41,167 bases of DNA from Didymodactylos carnosus (GCA_905250885.1 CAJNOQ010000785.1:1-41167), one strand, 5' to 3'; shown: positions 12,826 through 25,485, numbered from the stretch's first letter. Notes: generated by a model not told the origin, from the sequence alone. A program made the numbers and translations.

Positions 12826-15800
12826 GTCTCAGTGTTTTTGTTCGTTTGTCAGTCAAAATCAGGTCAATCATGACGAGTTGCTCGTCAGTTTCATTTCTAA
12901 AATAAAAAAAATATCAACAAAAATTTGCAATACACTTTCACTAACTAAGCTAACATTTGATATGTCATGTATCTCTTATAAGAACGAAAACTTACTTCTA
13001 AGAACGCGATGGGAATAATTAGTTAGAAGCACTTCGGATATAAAATATTTCTAAAGGGATGTCCAATTACAATATCATTGTTAAATAGACGAGATCTATT
13101 GAATGTGTGATAGAAAAAAATACGGAATATAAGAAGATCGATCTATCCTCTCCATCAACCTGATATCGGATGAACTTAGAAATGATAAAAAAATCGGAAA
13201 AATGTACTATGAAAAATCTTTATAAACACTAAACTTTTTCTAGATAACGATCTAGGATCATCAACCAAAGATTTTTAACTTTTCGATTTCGCCTTTCAAG
13301 AGCAGACGAGCTCGTAAAAGTGAATTTTCATTCGCCATTTAGTCAATTTAAGTAACTAATAGCTTAATATAGTTGTAATAATTATTTAAATTTTTGACCG
13401 CTCAGTTTCATGAAAATTTTTATACAACGACTCCATATATTTCCAGTGAAAAAAGTTTCTCAGTCCCGAACATTGTCTTTGTTGCGCTTATAGCTGATAC
13501 ATGCTGAAAGGAGTAATTTATCTCACCCTTTGGATTATATTAGGAAAAATAAAAACAAAAAAAGCAAAAAGCTAGAAACCACGTTTATGGGCGAACCAAC
13601 TAAACGAAACAATCGACATGAAAGACTAAGCAAAGATTCATTGATCGATCGTTCGGCAAAAAGCCTCAAATAATTAGATATAATACATTGATAGAATTGA
13701 CAGCGGTATTTTTAATGAGAATTCAGAGTACATGTTCACTTTGCTGCCAGAACCAAGTGTACACGTTTTGTAAATTCGCTGTAGGTAACGTAAAGGAAAA
13801 GAGTTCGTGACTTTCAAAATTTAGTTTATAAAAACTTGTTCGAAAGATGTAAAGAATTAAGTATATCATATGAAATGTTAAAACTAATTAATTATTCAGT
13901 TGTGAATACATAAATGGTATAAAATACAAATGAGAAACATGTAACAAAACGACAGAAAACAAAACCAAAATACACACATCAATTATTTATATCGTTATAA
14001 CAATTAATTTTGATGACAGTTTTGAATTGCTTCTTTCTCCTAACACATTTTATGACTCTTACTTTCGGTCTTTTGGTTTTGCTAAAACAGAACTAGATGG
14101 GAGTGTGAATATTTTCTTTTGCTAACACTTAAAAGAACTCTCTGTAACGAGGTAACATATCAGTTTATGATTTTGTAGACCATTTTCCATAAGGATAAAT
14201 ATGGTATAAAATATTTATTACGAATTGCTTCTGAATGAGAAGGTGATTACGAAGACGTTTGCAGCATACCGAGACTAAGTAGAGATGGCTGTTTGGCCGT
14301 ATCAAGTTATGATTGGTTTTCTTGTGATTTTGTATTCTTTTCTTTGTCGACCTTAAATCTAACTTTTATTGACAAATGAGAAAACCATAAGACTCAGTTT
14401 CTATTGTAAAAGTTGTTGTTCTGTTTTCTCGGACTTGATAACTCTGGCCAAAAAACTGAATGTACCTAGGCATTTTGCTTCGAATTTTCATTCGAACTAA
14501 ATTTATTAAATTCAAACTTCCAAAAGTACATTACAGTTTATGATTGCCGTACTTCCCGTTAGAAACCTTATCTATTCTCTTGCTTTTAGAGTAGAGCACT
14601 ACAAAGCACTTTTTATCTGTCGATGCAAAGGATGGTATTTTATGCACCTTTCAATCATAATCAGACTTATTCCATGAAAAATAATATTGAACCAGCAGAG
14701 GAAACAAATTTCAATAGAGTTGATGATATAGGTTACAGAGGCATATTGCTGAAGGCCTAAACACAGCAAAATACAATGCCTTTTATACGAATTCTCTCCA
14801 GTTTTCGGGCTCTCGTATTCTGACTACTAACTACCACAGGTTTTATTTTGCAAATGGTCAGCTTCAGTTTGTGAAGTATTTTCAGATCCTGACTAGAAAA
14901 ATTAGAAACTGACTTCACGACAAACATTCAAATGAACGATATCGGTTTCCACTAGCAGGTGAACTTTAATCATCGTTCGGTATATAGAACAATAACGTCA
15001 AGTTTAGTTTTGCATTTTTTTACAAAAGTAAATTTATTTTGTTCTATTCAAAGATTGACTTCGTCCATTTCAAGCTGCGATGCAAAACTAGCATGGCTTA
15101 AAAAGCATTTTTTATACCAGTTAGCACAGCACTAAAGCCGAGCGAAAAGAAAGCATCATTTACATTATCTGTAATTAGTTCTGCGTAGCAACGCAGAGTA
15201 CGGATTAAACGTCGAAGAATCGTATACCATGGATGTATCCCAGCGGCTGATTAATGAAAAGACAAGGTGCCATCAAGTAAACGTTTCACTCTATTATCGA
15301 TCCTGTCGAGAAAATATAGACATTGAGATTGCGTGTGTACCTCCACGCTTTGTTGAATGTACTGTTTAAATATCATCAGAAAAAGAATACAAAACAGACT
15401 ATTCGGAGCTGCTTTCAGTAGTTTTTATTAAATTAACATCGTTTACCGTACTAGAAAATTAAATATCGGCCATCTTCTCAACATTTTTAAGGTTCAGGGA
15501 GATGGCGCTAAGAGAAAGTATGAAAAAGACTCTTAGCCAATGTTAGAAAAGGACCCTGTCGGATTTAAAAACATATCACCGATAGAGAAACAAAGTTCAT
15601 TTAAAGCCGCGAAAAACTTCTTTCTCGTATTCAGCACACTCGGGAACCAGTAGACTTTCTATTTTTGGCAAGGGATGCTACCAAAAGTTTAGGGAAAATT
15701 TTGAAACTAATATTATTTTCCACATGGACATTTTTTTCGTTATTTTGAGTATAATTTTTCCTAAACTTTTCATGTAAAACTAATCATATATTCGAAATCA

Positions 15801-15981
15801 GCATCAGAAACTGAGTCGAATGACACAGGTTAAAATCATTCTAATCATTCTAAATATAATTCCATTGGCGTATTATTATTGTAAGTACCGTCATCGTCAT
15901 TTCAGAACTCTTACATTATCAATCAAACCTAAAGTGGCTGACAATTATAATTATTATTTGCAACAACAAAAAGAGGCTGCT
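12826..15981. other. Gene-free stretch upstream of GOLT1B
   Basis: About 3.1 kb with no supported exon on either strand. The plus-strand frame at 12824-13018 overlaps the GOLT1B start and reads through its promoter. The plus-strand frame from 15820 runs into the inverted end of the next element and resembles nothing known to me. Confidence 0.5.
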
Positions 15982-17102
15982 TATCAACTCGTCACGTTTC
16001 GAAAGCCGTATCTTTTTTTATACGAAAGCCATGTAAACAGCTTTTACGAGGCTTTCGTATATATTCTTACAGGGCTTTCGTAACCCAATGTTTATAGTGT
16101 AATAGTTAATGTCTCAGATATCTCATCAACAGGGCTTTCGTAAAAGATTTTTACATGCCTTTCGTACCGGAGTGTAAGGCAACTCTTACTGCATTTCTTT
16201 GACTGCATGGCTTTCGTAGCGAAGCTTAGTGATGATTTACTTGTTGGGAAAAGATATCATCGCATTTGTGGTTACACACGAAATGGTCCACACCAAACAG
16301 CTGTTTTCTGCTTAAGAATGCTCATCCTGAACTGTTAAAAGAATAGATATCGTGTATTAAGAACGTCGGAAGTGCACCCATTTTCATACATGCAATTTAT
16401 GCAGTATGGTATCTAATCTGCAGACTGTCAGAGGAAGAGGTCGTAATCATCGATGAAGCTAAAGAAAGTCTGTGCAACTAAAAAATGAATGAAATATTTC
16501 AGATCTTTTCTATCTGTGTTACAAAGTGGTAAAACTTTGTATATGTATATATCCGAATTCCTTTACGAATGAACCTAAAATGTTAAAAGAGAGAAAAACA
16601 GAAGGGCAACAACCAAGTTCGACAGTCAGACTACTAGAGAGAGAGTAGAGATATTGCTATCTTTGAGTGAGTGCCTTGTACATTCCTATCGTTATGAAAC
16701 TTCTGTTTTCTTGTTAGTGAGTGTCTGTTCATACATAATTCCACCGTTTCTTTTCTATGAGAAAGAGTCAGCACTCTCTCAGGGCTTCGTTGCCAAAGCC
16801 CTGTAGAAGCCTTGTACGAAAGCCCTGCACTGAGCCTTTAAAGTGTAGCCATACCTTATACGAAAACCGCTTAAAAATGTGGATACGAAAGGCCCGTACA
16901 ATACTGAGACGAAAGCCCAGTAAAGAGCGTCTCAGAAATTCTGAGAACAAAACAATTCACTTTCGTAACAGAATAGTTATAACTATTCTGTTACGAAAGT
17001 CATGTAGTTTAGGGAAGAAAACCGCGTAAAACCGATAAGAAAACCCTGTAAAAACTCATACGAAAGCCGCGTATTTTTTGAGTGAAACGTGACGAGTTGA
17101 TA
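15982..17102. mobile_element. 1.1-kb inverted-repeat element with ACGAAAGCC-type subterminal repeats
   Basis: Perfect 19-bp terminal inverted repeats lie at 15982-16000 (TATCAACTCGTCACGTTTC) and 17084-17102. TA at each outer edge fits a TA target duplication. Subterminal zones carry about a dozen copies of GGCTTTCGTA. They are mostly in this orientation on the left (about 16047, 16073, 16133, 16157 and 16208) and mostly as TACGAAAGCC on the right (about 16815, 16860, 16884, 16908 and 17059). There is no transposase gene. Clustered subterminal motifs of this kind usually bind a transposase supplied from elsewhere. Confidence 0.8.
16959..17000. repeat. Perfect 42-bp palindrome
   Basis: Bases 16959-16979 are the exact reverse complement of 16980-17000, with no spacer. 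The palindrome ends in ACTTTCGTAACAG, so it carries the element's own CTTTCGTA motif on both arms. It lies inside the right half of the 1.1-kb element and could extrude as a cruciform. Confidence 0.95.
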
Positions 17103-18022
17103 GATTACCCAAGACGACCCAATCACAACATATAACAATGAAAAAACAACGATAGAGCCGAATGAGTACACTTTACTTCTGATGACGATGACATTTATAA
17201 ATCATACTACTCAAATCTTAATTAAAAACAAAACAGTACCACTCGAAGAAGTTTGTGATAAAATTATCATATTGCCACGGTACTATAGACAAACTTGACA
17301 TTCGAAAACTTTTCACATTCTTCAAGTCATAGAATCGCAAGACGATAAATAACAGGTTTCTAAAACAAATTAGCGGAATAACTGACTCTTTTTACTACGC
17401 ACAACTCTCTGCGTCCTCGACTGATAAATTTATCTCTCTGCTGAACAATAAACTTACTCTTCGCTGAAAAGCGAAAACGTAGCGATTCAAAAACACTACA
17501 GACTTTTATTTGAAATGATCAAATCATACATAACACAAATATACATACATAACTAAAAAACAGCTATCGGAGAAAAAAGAAAATCGCAAAACAAAAAGTT
17601 GCGACAAGTATGTTTAATGTTTGTTTAATATCATTCCTAGCATTTGTTTTATTGGTGTTCTGGTTTGCTTCTATTTCCATCGATGTTTTTCTAAAACAGA
17701 CATCTCATTTACAGAACAAACAAGAATTAAAACTCTCGAAAAGTTAGACATTTATAACTACGCTATAGCATCGCCCCGGGTACTGACACATATCAGATAT
17801 CTTATTTAAGTACTAAGCTACCCAGCGCTCAACGTAGAATTGTAGGACTTATTAGTGCCGTGCTTCCAGCGTATAACCAACTACCTTTCAGAGGTCCATA
17901 CTCTTCAAATAGAATTTCCGAAACATTCTAAGAAACTAAAACATTATAGACAATAACAAGAAAGAGCAAACGTTATGTTCCATTTCAAATTCACTTACCT
18001 TTAAATTGTACATCGCTTCACC
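17103..18022. other. Spacer between the inverted-repeat element and the secreted-protein gene
   Basis: AT-rich, with no supported exon. It should include the 3' untranslated region of the gene that stops at 18023. A short plus-strand frame at 17621-17809 has a hydrophobic start but no other support. Confidence 0.4.
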
Positions 18023-21000
18023 TTAACTTGCTTTCACCGAATTATTAAGAAACTCCAAGACCTAAACACGACGAATGCCTGATACCACAATACATTAATA
18101 AACTAAAGACTACACATTACCTTCGCCGAAAGAGCAACGCCCTGAAATGCTCTAACTGCTCCTTTCTCTTCAGACGATTCGACTACATAATCACATATAA
18201 TACCAACGCCACTACCAATATCCATAACTTGCGTCACTTCGAATGATAAAATCGCCTCCCGAACACTAAACTTCTTCAATTCAGTCTTCATCTCCGACAA
18301 CAAAAACGAAGTTAACAAACTTCTGTCGACACCCGAAAAAAACTTGGCCCCAAGCAAAACAATTGTTGACGTAGATTTCGTCGTCCCCGATGTAGGACAA
18401 CGGCTGCACAAACCATCAGCAGACACTATTTCCTTCGTTTCCCCAGTCTTTTTAACGATGTGCTCTTTCACCTAAAATGCAATCAAAGTTGATCATATCT
18501 AGTCAACATAGTTGATTGACATGTCGCGAAATTCGATGTCTCAAAACATTTCCATCCTGCAACACACATCTTACCTCTTTCGTTTCGGCTGATTTCGCTA
18601 CTGCCTGTTCCACATGACTCTTGTCACTTTCTTTGACATTTTGCACTTTAGTATCAATGTGCACTAGCGTATGTGTTCCATTTGTTTTAACGTGACTTAT
18701 GTGAGAATCTTTGACTTTTGATGTATCGACAACATCCTTGGATTCGATTTCTTTCTGTACATTTTTGTTTATTTTCTCTTCAATTTCTTCTTTGTGCTCT
18801 TTGATTGTGTCAACATGTTTGGTACCCTCGATCACCAGCACTTGCGAGACAGTGTTCGAATCTTTATCTTGTTTTGTTTCATGTGATACTTTGACATCGG
18901 AGTGAGTTTCCTCTTTCTTATGGTCGGGTTGTTGTGGGCGTTCGTGTTGTGGATGGGATTTGTTGGATGTTTTTGGGAAGTGTGTATGCTCGCCCTGAGT
19001 TAGATGATGTTGTGGTTGTGGACGGTGAGGTCCGTCAGATTCGTTGCGGTGTGTGTCTTCGGGGTGAAATTGGGTTAGCTGATGTTGATGCTGTTCGTGC
19101 GGTTGATGGTACTGCTTTTTGGGTTGTTCCTGATCTCCTGGAGCTGGGTGTTGTTTTTCATGGGTTAGATGAGGTATGTGGGAATGCTCTGTGTGTGTCT
19201 GAGGTCTGTGGGAATGTTGTTCTAGAAGAGGAAAGAAACATTTTACTTTTTTTAAGCGTTTGTCTTGGCTTTTGCTCACTGTGGGTAATTCGCAGTATTG
19301 AACGTGGTCCATTATAAATTTGTTCAAGATCCTGTATAGCCTGCTCCAAGTTGTTTTTGATTTTCGCGTTTTGCTCGTAGGTTTCGACCTGGAATGTCAG
19401 GGTTTCATTTTCTTTGTGAATGGATTTAATGCGTAGTTTTCGGGTTTGGTTTAGGTTTTGAAGTGTTTGGAATAAGAGTGCGTGAGATGAGTATTTCAGT
19501 CTGTTGTACTGATGTAATGATTCGATGTTGACGGTTCTTATCCATTTCTGTGTAATTTTGATTTCATATATTGTTGTTTTGTTTTTGGACTTCTCTGTTT
19601 AGGAAATACTGGTTAACGATGACAAATATGAAAACATGACAACTTACCAAAGTCGGTTTCATCCAATAATGTTTTATAATCATCCAATTCTTTGCGTATT
19701 ATGTCTTGAATGTGCTCAGCGTTGGTCGTGGCGGCGTCTTTCCAAAAGATTTTGTATTTTAATTCAGCATTGCCGTCAGTGAATAGTACCAATTTAATGA
19801 TGAAACGTTGCACTTCGTTGAGGACCTGATGTTTGCGTAAAATAGTTCTCACAGCAGCTGATACGGTATACAGAATATTTTCTAAATTTTTGGAATCGGT
19901 ATCACTTATTGCTGATGTCCAGTCGAGCGGAATGTTTATCGTATGAGCCGTTATGTGCCGATCGGTATGTGGAACTATAAGTGAACAAATGAAGTAGTTC
20001 TACACTAACATTCTAGAGATTATATCGAGCTGTTTGGATTTTCCACCAGCACTCCCTATAGACCTTAGTATGGTTAGTGCAGTTTCTGAAGAAGAGTCGT
20101 TTAGACTGTCGGACCGTAGCAAGATTTTAAGATGCACAAGTGCGTGTTGTAACAAGATCTTAGAAAATCAGAATTCCTTCATATTTGATCGAAACTAACT
20201 TACCCAACTGATCTCGTAATTTTACATTCTGATGCACAAAAGTAAAGTCAGCGCTATGTGTCGATAATTCTGTTCTAAATTTCTCTATTTCATCGCTGGA
20301 CACAGTCAATTTCCAATAAACGCTAAATGTAGCACGAACATGCTCTCTTTCTTGTTTAAAATCATCAATATGTACATGATCGACCACATGAAGGTTAGCC
20401 TCTTTTAATAGATGTCGGATAAACATGTGAAATGAACATTTAATATTATAATAGGATTCTGAATCGTTATTTGAATAATCGTGATGCCATTTAATTTGAA
20501 TAACTTCAGAAAAGCTATTTGATGTAGTTGAAGCATTATGATGATGGTCTAGAATAATCAAGAACAATCTGACTAATAATCATATCAATATTACCTGTGT
20601 TTAATGAAAGTCATTCATCTTACCATGTTCTAACGACTCATTGAACCAATCTAGATAATTGGGTAGTTCATGTTCAATGATATTGTCAGAGTTTCCAGTT
20701 TCGCTGGGTAAATCGTGCCTCAATAAAATAACATAATGTACGAGGATGGAATCTTGTGAATGAGATTGAACTGACGTAACATGAACACTGTATAAATCGT
20801 CGAGCAAGCGTTTTCTTAATAAAATTGTACGAACAGCAGCTATGAACAAATGACGCAAATGTCGATAATCACGAGAATCGACATCAGCATAATTTGGACG
20901 CCATTTTAATTCCAGAACAACGGAATGAGAATGTCGATGATATTGAGCTTGTCGACTACTAGAGATCAAACTATGAGTCAAACCTATAAGGCAACAAATT

Positions 21001-21919
21001 ATGGTTTAGACATCTGATTGACGGTTTAGTTTAACAAAGTACAATGATTGATCACTTCGTCACACTTATACGACCGGCATCCGTGGGCATATTGCAGTCA
21101 GATATTACTGGATGGTCAAAATAACTCCGCACCATCGAAGGATGAGAGCCAAGCCAGCACAGGTATGTGAAAATTCTAAACGCACTAGAGTGTACTATAA
21201 CTAACTCATGTTTCATGTGACAAAAGATTCGATTCGCTTTTCGCTAAGATGATATTCGACGATAATACTACAAACCTTGCGAACCGCAGCGTCCTGCTCC
21301 ATTGTCATGTCTGACGTGATGGTGAGGCAAGAATTCGTGAATTTGGTGGAATATTGATCCGTCGATTCTTGGTGGTTCTTGATCACTGATCCATTCGAAT
21401 TTGAGAGAAAATTTCAGAGTACGTCCTTGAACGGTCGGTGTAAGGACTAAAACGTGTTCTATGTATATGTCAAGATTAATTTCAGTTAAAAAATGTTCAA
21501 TGGCGTGTTGAAGAGATTCCCGAGCACGTTGAAGACAACCATCATCGCACAATTTTTCTGATGTAAATAAATCGATTGGTAGATTAAAGTCAAAGGCATA
21601 GTTTTCTAAAAAGAAGAAGAGAACATGTATTTATCAATTGGGAAAGAGTTTCACTTTTGTCATATTGCTCACGTGAATGTACTTCTGAGTGGAAGCCTTC
21701 TAATTTATTGTGGTGATGAGAATGATCTGACAAAAAACTTTCTGATGAGTTTTTCGCTTTTTCTAAATATTAGAATATATATGCAAAAATGTATTTTGCA
21801 AATGTTAGGATGTATCTACCGTGCTTTTGATGAACAACGTGTGCATTTAAAGTGTTAACATTTATTAAACAAATAACACTTAAAACTTTCAACTGCCAAA
21901 GGATCTTCGATGATATCAT
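18023..21919 (-). CDS. Predicted secreted multi-module protein with histidine-rich linker (SEA-like repeats)
   Basis: I recognise no named gene. Ten exons give 967 aa with every phase consistent: 21919-21820, 21762-21673, 21605-21276, 20983-20624, 20548-20204, 19974-19648, 19594-19280, 19221-18575, 18471-18121 and 18061-18023. Exon 1 encodes a signal peptide (MISSKILWQLKVLSVICL, then cleavage near LNA-HVV). Exon 2 has the His cluster DHSHHH. Exons 3-7 (residues about 64-173, 174-293, 294-408, 409-517 and 518-622) are symmetric phase 1-1 modules. Each shows a strand with LKW/IKW/LDW, an acidic-Ser turn, a long amphipathic helix (HLFIAAVRTIL, SFHMFIRHLL, VSAAVRTIL) and two strands, a SEA-domain-like pattern without the GSVVV cleavage site. 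Exon 8 starts with a His/Gln/Pro-rich linker (623 to about 730), then a Lys/Glu/Asp/Val stretch. Exon 9 begins a sixth module, after a CSRC motif. There is no transmembrane segment or GPI-like tail. Metal binding by the His tract is possible, but this is inference. Confidence 0.8.
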
Positions 21920-21963
21920 CGCTGTATGTGTGTATGATTGTTTATTTCAAATGCCTTTTAGCA

Positions 21964-22622
21964 GACAAAACGATTAAGTCAATAAAATATAACTTTCTTA
22001 TATATAAATGATCATTTTTCTCTTATTTTGCCGATTTATACAAACAGCATTTGTTTCCTCGTAATGACTCGTTAAACTGAAGGAGGAATGGTGGTTACAG
22101 ATGCAACAAATATAGTCATTATATTGATGAATACATTTTAAAAATCTTAAAAAGAAAAACAAGATTTTACTGATTGTATGTCTTACAATAAATATCAGAA
22201 TCTTTATTCTCAGTAGTGCATAATCGTTCTTTTCTTCTAGAAACATACTTTATTTCATGATCAAAATCCAGAAAATCCTACACTTATGAACGTATTCTAT
22301 AGCTCGAAACTGTGTAGGTGAAATTTTACTGTGAATGATGATCGCTCTCGTTGGTTCCACCAAAAAGCTTCTCACGGCACAGTTATCTGAAGACTCTTTA
22401 TGACTTTGTTTATCAACGTGTCAGCTAATTTCAAAGCGATTGCTTTTGTGGTGTTCCAACACCTCAGCAGCAAGAAAATTCTTAATTTTAAAATAATCGT
22501 TGGTAGGTAAGATGGATACAGTGGGCAAGGATGCGGATATTTAGTCGCAAACGAAAGCGTCCATTTTTGTTCTGAAATAGTGAGTGATAATCTTGAAACT
22601 ATGAAATTTTGTTTTTCGTAAC
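21964..22622. repeat. Duplicated 659-bp segment, copy 1
   Basis: Matches 25486-26144 in direct orientation at a constant offset of 3522 bp, with only one difference seen (T at 22610 against C at 26132). It begins 45 bp upstream of the start codon of the secreted-protein gene, so it probably forms that gene's promoter region. Similarity continues past 22622 for about 85 bp but with many differences. I see no terminal repeats. Confidence 0.92.
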
Positions 22623-23242
22623 AGAAATTTCTTGTATTACTTTTACAGTGTTTGGAAAAATTCATGTATGAAAAAATAGATCAAAAATCACTGTCTTTTT
22701 ACGAAAATTAATCAATCAAAGTTCCGAAAAACAAAATTCTTTTTATAACCGACTCCGTTTAGAATCATGGAATACATGGACAGTTTAACAACGGAATTTT
22801 AACGGAAAAACTAACACAAAATAGCACAAAACTTCCCTTCTACATCTTGAAAATTTGGAAAAATGTGTTCTTTTGTCAGCGAATTAGCTTTAACATATGT
22901 GTAAAATAAGTTTTAAACATACCTGGATGTTACCGAGCAAAATGTTTTGCGAAAAAAATGCAAACCTTAAATTTAGCAGACATTAGAAAAATTCTGTAAA
23001 AAGTTAAAGAAAAGAAGAACCAACTTGAGCCTTATGCCAAAAAATGCACACGCCTCAGAGCTTTATATTATTGGTGCCCCTCCCCTTGGGCTTTGCGTAG
23101 AAATGCTGGGAAATAAAAACTAAAAGTCACTAAGCATTTGTATTTTGCAGAACTGATTGGAAACTGAATGGAGCATTTTTTCGTTTTTGTTTCGATCTTT
23201 TAACTATTGCCGTTCACCAGTTTTCTAGAAAACTCGATTTTT

Positions 23243-23552
23243 CATTGTGTCACATTACGACCCCACTTAAATGTCATTCGATCGAGTTAAAAATTTTACC
23301 AGAGATACTCAAGGTCATATCGCAGAGGTACTTTTTTAAGATCTTTCCTGGTCGAGTTATAGAAAAAATACTGAAAAACGTCCCAAAAACCTAATTTTTC
23401 AATTTTAGAAACCCTATAACTCGGTAAAGAAAGGTCTAAAATAAAATTCCAAAAACATATCTTTTCAATAGCGTCTTGAGTACCTCTGATAAAAGTGTTA
23501 ACTCGATCGGATGAAATTGAAAGCGGGAGAGGGGTCGTAATGTAACACAATG
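23243..23552. mobile_element. 310-bp foldback/MITE with CATTGTGT(C/T)ACATTACGACC ends
   Basis: The left end (23243-23264) and right end (23531-23552) are 22-bp inverted repeats with one mismatch. Further inward, GATCGAGTTAA and TACTCAAG on the left pair with TTAACTCGATC and CTTGAGTA on the right, so most of the element can fold on itself. The reading frames across it are by-products of the repeat. Confidence 0.75.
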
Positions 23553-23984
23553 AAGCCAGGTAGCCAAAAGATAGTCTTCGAGAAAAAATGCATTTTATAC
23601 ACAGATCACTTTTTCAGGGCATTTCCTGCGATGCTTATATCTCCACGAAAACTCATCAGAAAATTCTGGAAAACGTGAAGAAACATTTCTTCTATCAGAC
23701 TATGTGTAGGAAAAATTTTGAATGTAGAGAGAAGGAAAGAAAAGTTTATAAAATTAAAAAACTGAGTTCTTTAAGCTTTAAAGGAAAAACTTCAAAAATA
23801 CATAACGTTTTGAAGAAAGATCGTGGAGTGGTGGAAGTGATCTCATTTTGTAGCTCACACTTTCTACTACATTAAGCTATGCTCAGCTCAAAATCCGAAA
23901 TTTTTTCGAAAAAGAGGGGGGTGGGTTCACCTGTATGCGTCTATCCAAAAAAAGTTGGATTTTTCTCTACTAACAAAAACAAAT

Positions 23985-24301
23985 ACATATCACCAGATCG
24001 AAAATTTTAAAAGCTTGTTCGGTCAAAATCGATTGCAGATTCGTATTTTCCATGGTTGATTATGTGGTACGCGATAACTTCTGGGTCGGGGTACTTTAGA
24101 AAAATTTTTGGACATCGTTTTGCCTTTGATCACATATGATAACTTTTTGAAAAACTTTTGAGCAAGACCATGGGAAATTTTTTGTCTAAAATACCCCAAT
24201 CCGAAAGTTATTGCGTAACACATAATCAACCATGGAGAAGACGAATCTGCAATCAGTTTTGATCGAACAAGCTTTTAAAATCTTTCGATTCGGTGATATG
24301 T
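23985..24301. mobile_element. 317-bp foldback element with arms of about 115 bp
   Basis: ACATATCACC at 23985 pairs with GGTGATATGT ending at 24301. The arms continue inward with TTTTAAAAGCTTGTTCG, GCAGATTCGT and CCATGGTTGATTATGTG on the left, matched in reverse order on the right. The arms are imperfect, suggesting an old element. It has no gene. Confidence 0.75.
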
Positions 24302-25485
24302 AAATTCAAGTAGCGGATTAAAATCAGTTTTTCAAGCCCCATCGAATGGTATATTTTTTATTTGCTCATATCATTAGCGATGAGTAGGAGTTAACACACT
24401 TCGAAGGACACTTTTACAAAAAGCAGGTTTTGACAACTGCGTGTCTTCGTTTACGCCAAATTACCCATAAACGTCTATTAGAGTAGATTAAAAAATCGAT
24501 GGATGATGATCAGTTCTGAAATGTCTGAATGGGTAACTAAACCTACTATCAGCACAATCTCACTAATGTAACCGTTAGAAAAAGTAGAAATAACTTTTTG
24601 TTAAGAAATTCGTTATCAGAATTGATCAATTTTTATCGCATCTGAAAATGTGAAGAATGATCCTGCAAGAGGTGATGACTCATTCTATAAATTTTGCTAC
24701 GATATCTAGTATACATTAGACTACATCATTTCTATGACGAAACTGTGACTTCGTCCTTCACATATCAGCTGAGAACCACAAAGAAAGTGCATGACTATAA
24801 GCAACATGGTTTGACAGGGATCGTACGAACAGACGAGTCTGATAAAAGCTAGAATTAATAAAAACAAAAATAGATTTGAGAAAACTTGTAGGACAGGATC
24901 AGGTACATAATTTTGTAAAATCTGATGAATTCTTCTAAGATCCTATGAAATCTTGAACGTCTTGTACGATCACGCAGATCTTACAAAATCTTGTTGCAAA
25001 AAAAATCTTGTGAAAATTTAAAAGATTCTTGTGATGTCTTCTAATATGATCTCACGAGTTCATGTTTCAAGATTCTGCGCTCTGGGTAACGTGATTTTGA
25101 ATATGGATTAACGGCAGTACTGTGGTGTTAATCTTTCGTTAATTCTACTATACTAGTCCCGTCTCTCCGTTTAAGTAGGACGCTGTTAACACTTCTATTT
25201 GATTCGAGAAACTGCTTAACGATGTAAATTATAAAAGGGAGAAAGCCGCTTGGTTTCAAAAGAATGTTTTTTCGCATTTGTCTTTTCATGTGCTTCAGAA
25301 AACGTTTTTTGGGATCCGATAGAAGAATGCTTCGATTATTTGTTTTCAAACCGTTTGTTTATTTTGCTTTATTTATTTGTAGATTTTTTAGGAACAACAG
25401 TGAATTGTGAATGTTTTCAAGCTTACGCCGCACTTACACGAGGCGCTATATACAAAAATTCTCAGTCGTACAGGAAAGCCTGTTC

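Larger units (their letters stand above)
22623..25485. other. Region between the two copies of the 659-bp duplication
   Basis: No gene is supported. It contains two foldback-type elements, listed separately (23243-23552 and 23985-24301). It also has a diffuse stretch at about 24880-25070 where AATCTTGT/AAGATC-like words recur without a clean repeat unit. It has no retroelement reading frames, so the flanking copies are unlikely to be LTRs. Confidence 0.5.

Noticed and set aside
16757..17029. 90-codon plus-strand frame rich in Arg/Lys
   Set aside because: It is generated by the ACGAAAGCC-type repeats of the mobile element.
18934..19317. 127-codon plus-strand frame opposite the His-rich exon
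   Set aside because: It is the antisense shadow of exon 8; the minus strand gives the phase-consistent product.
21998..22246. 82-codon minus-strand frame present twice (again at 25520-25768)
   Set aside because: Its duplication follows from the 659-bp repeat. It has no substitutions to test for selection and no family resemblance.
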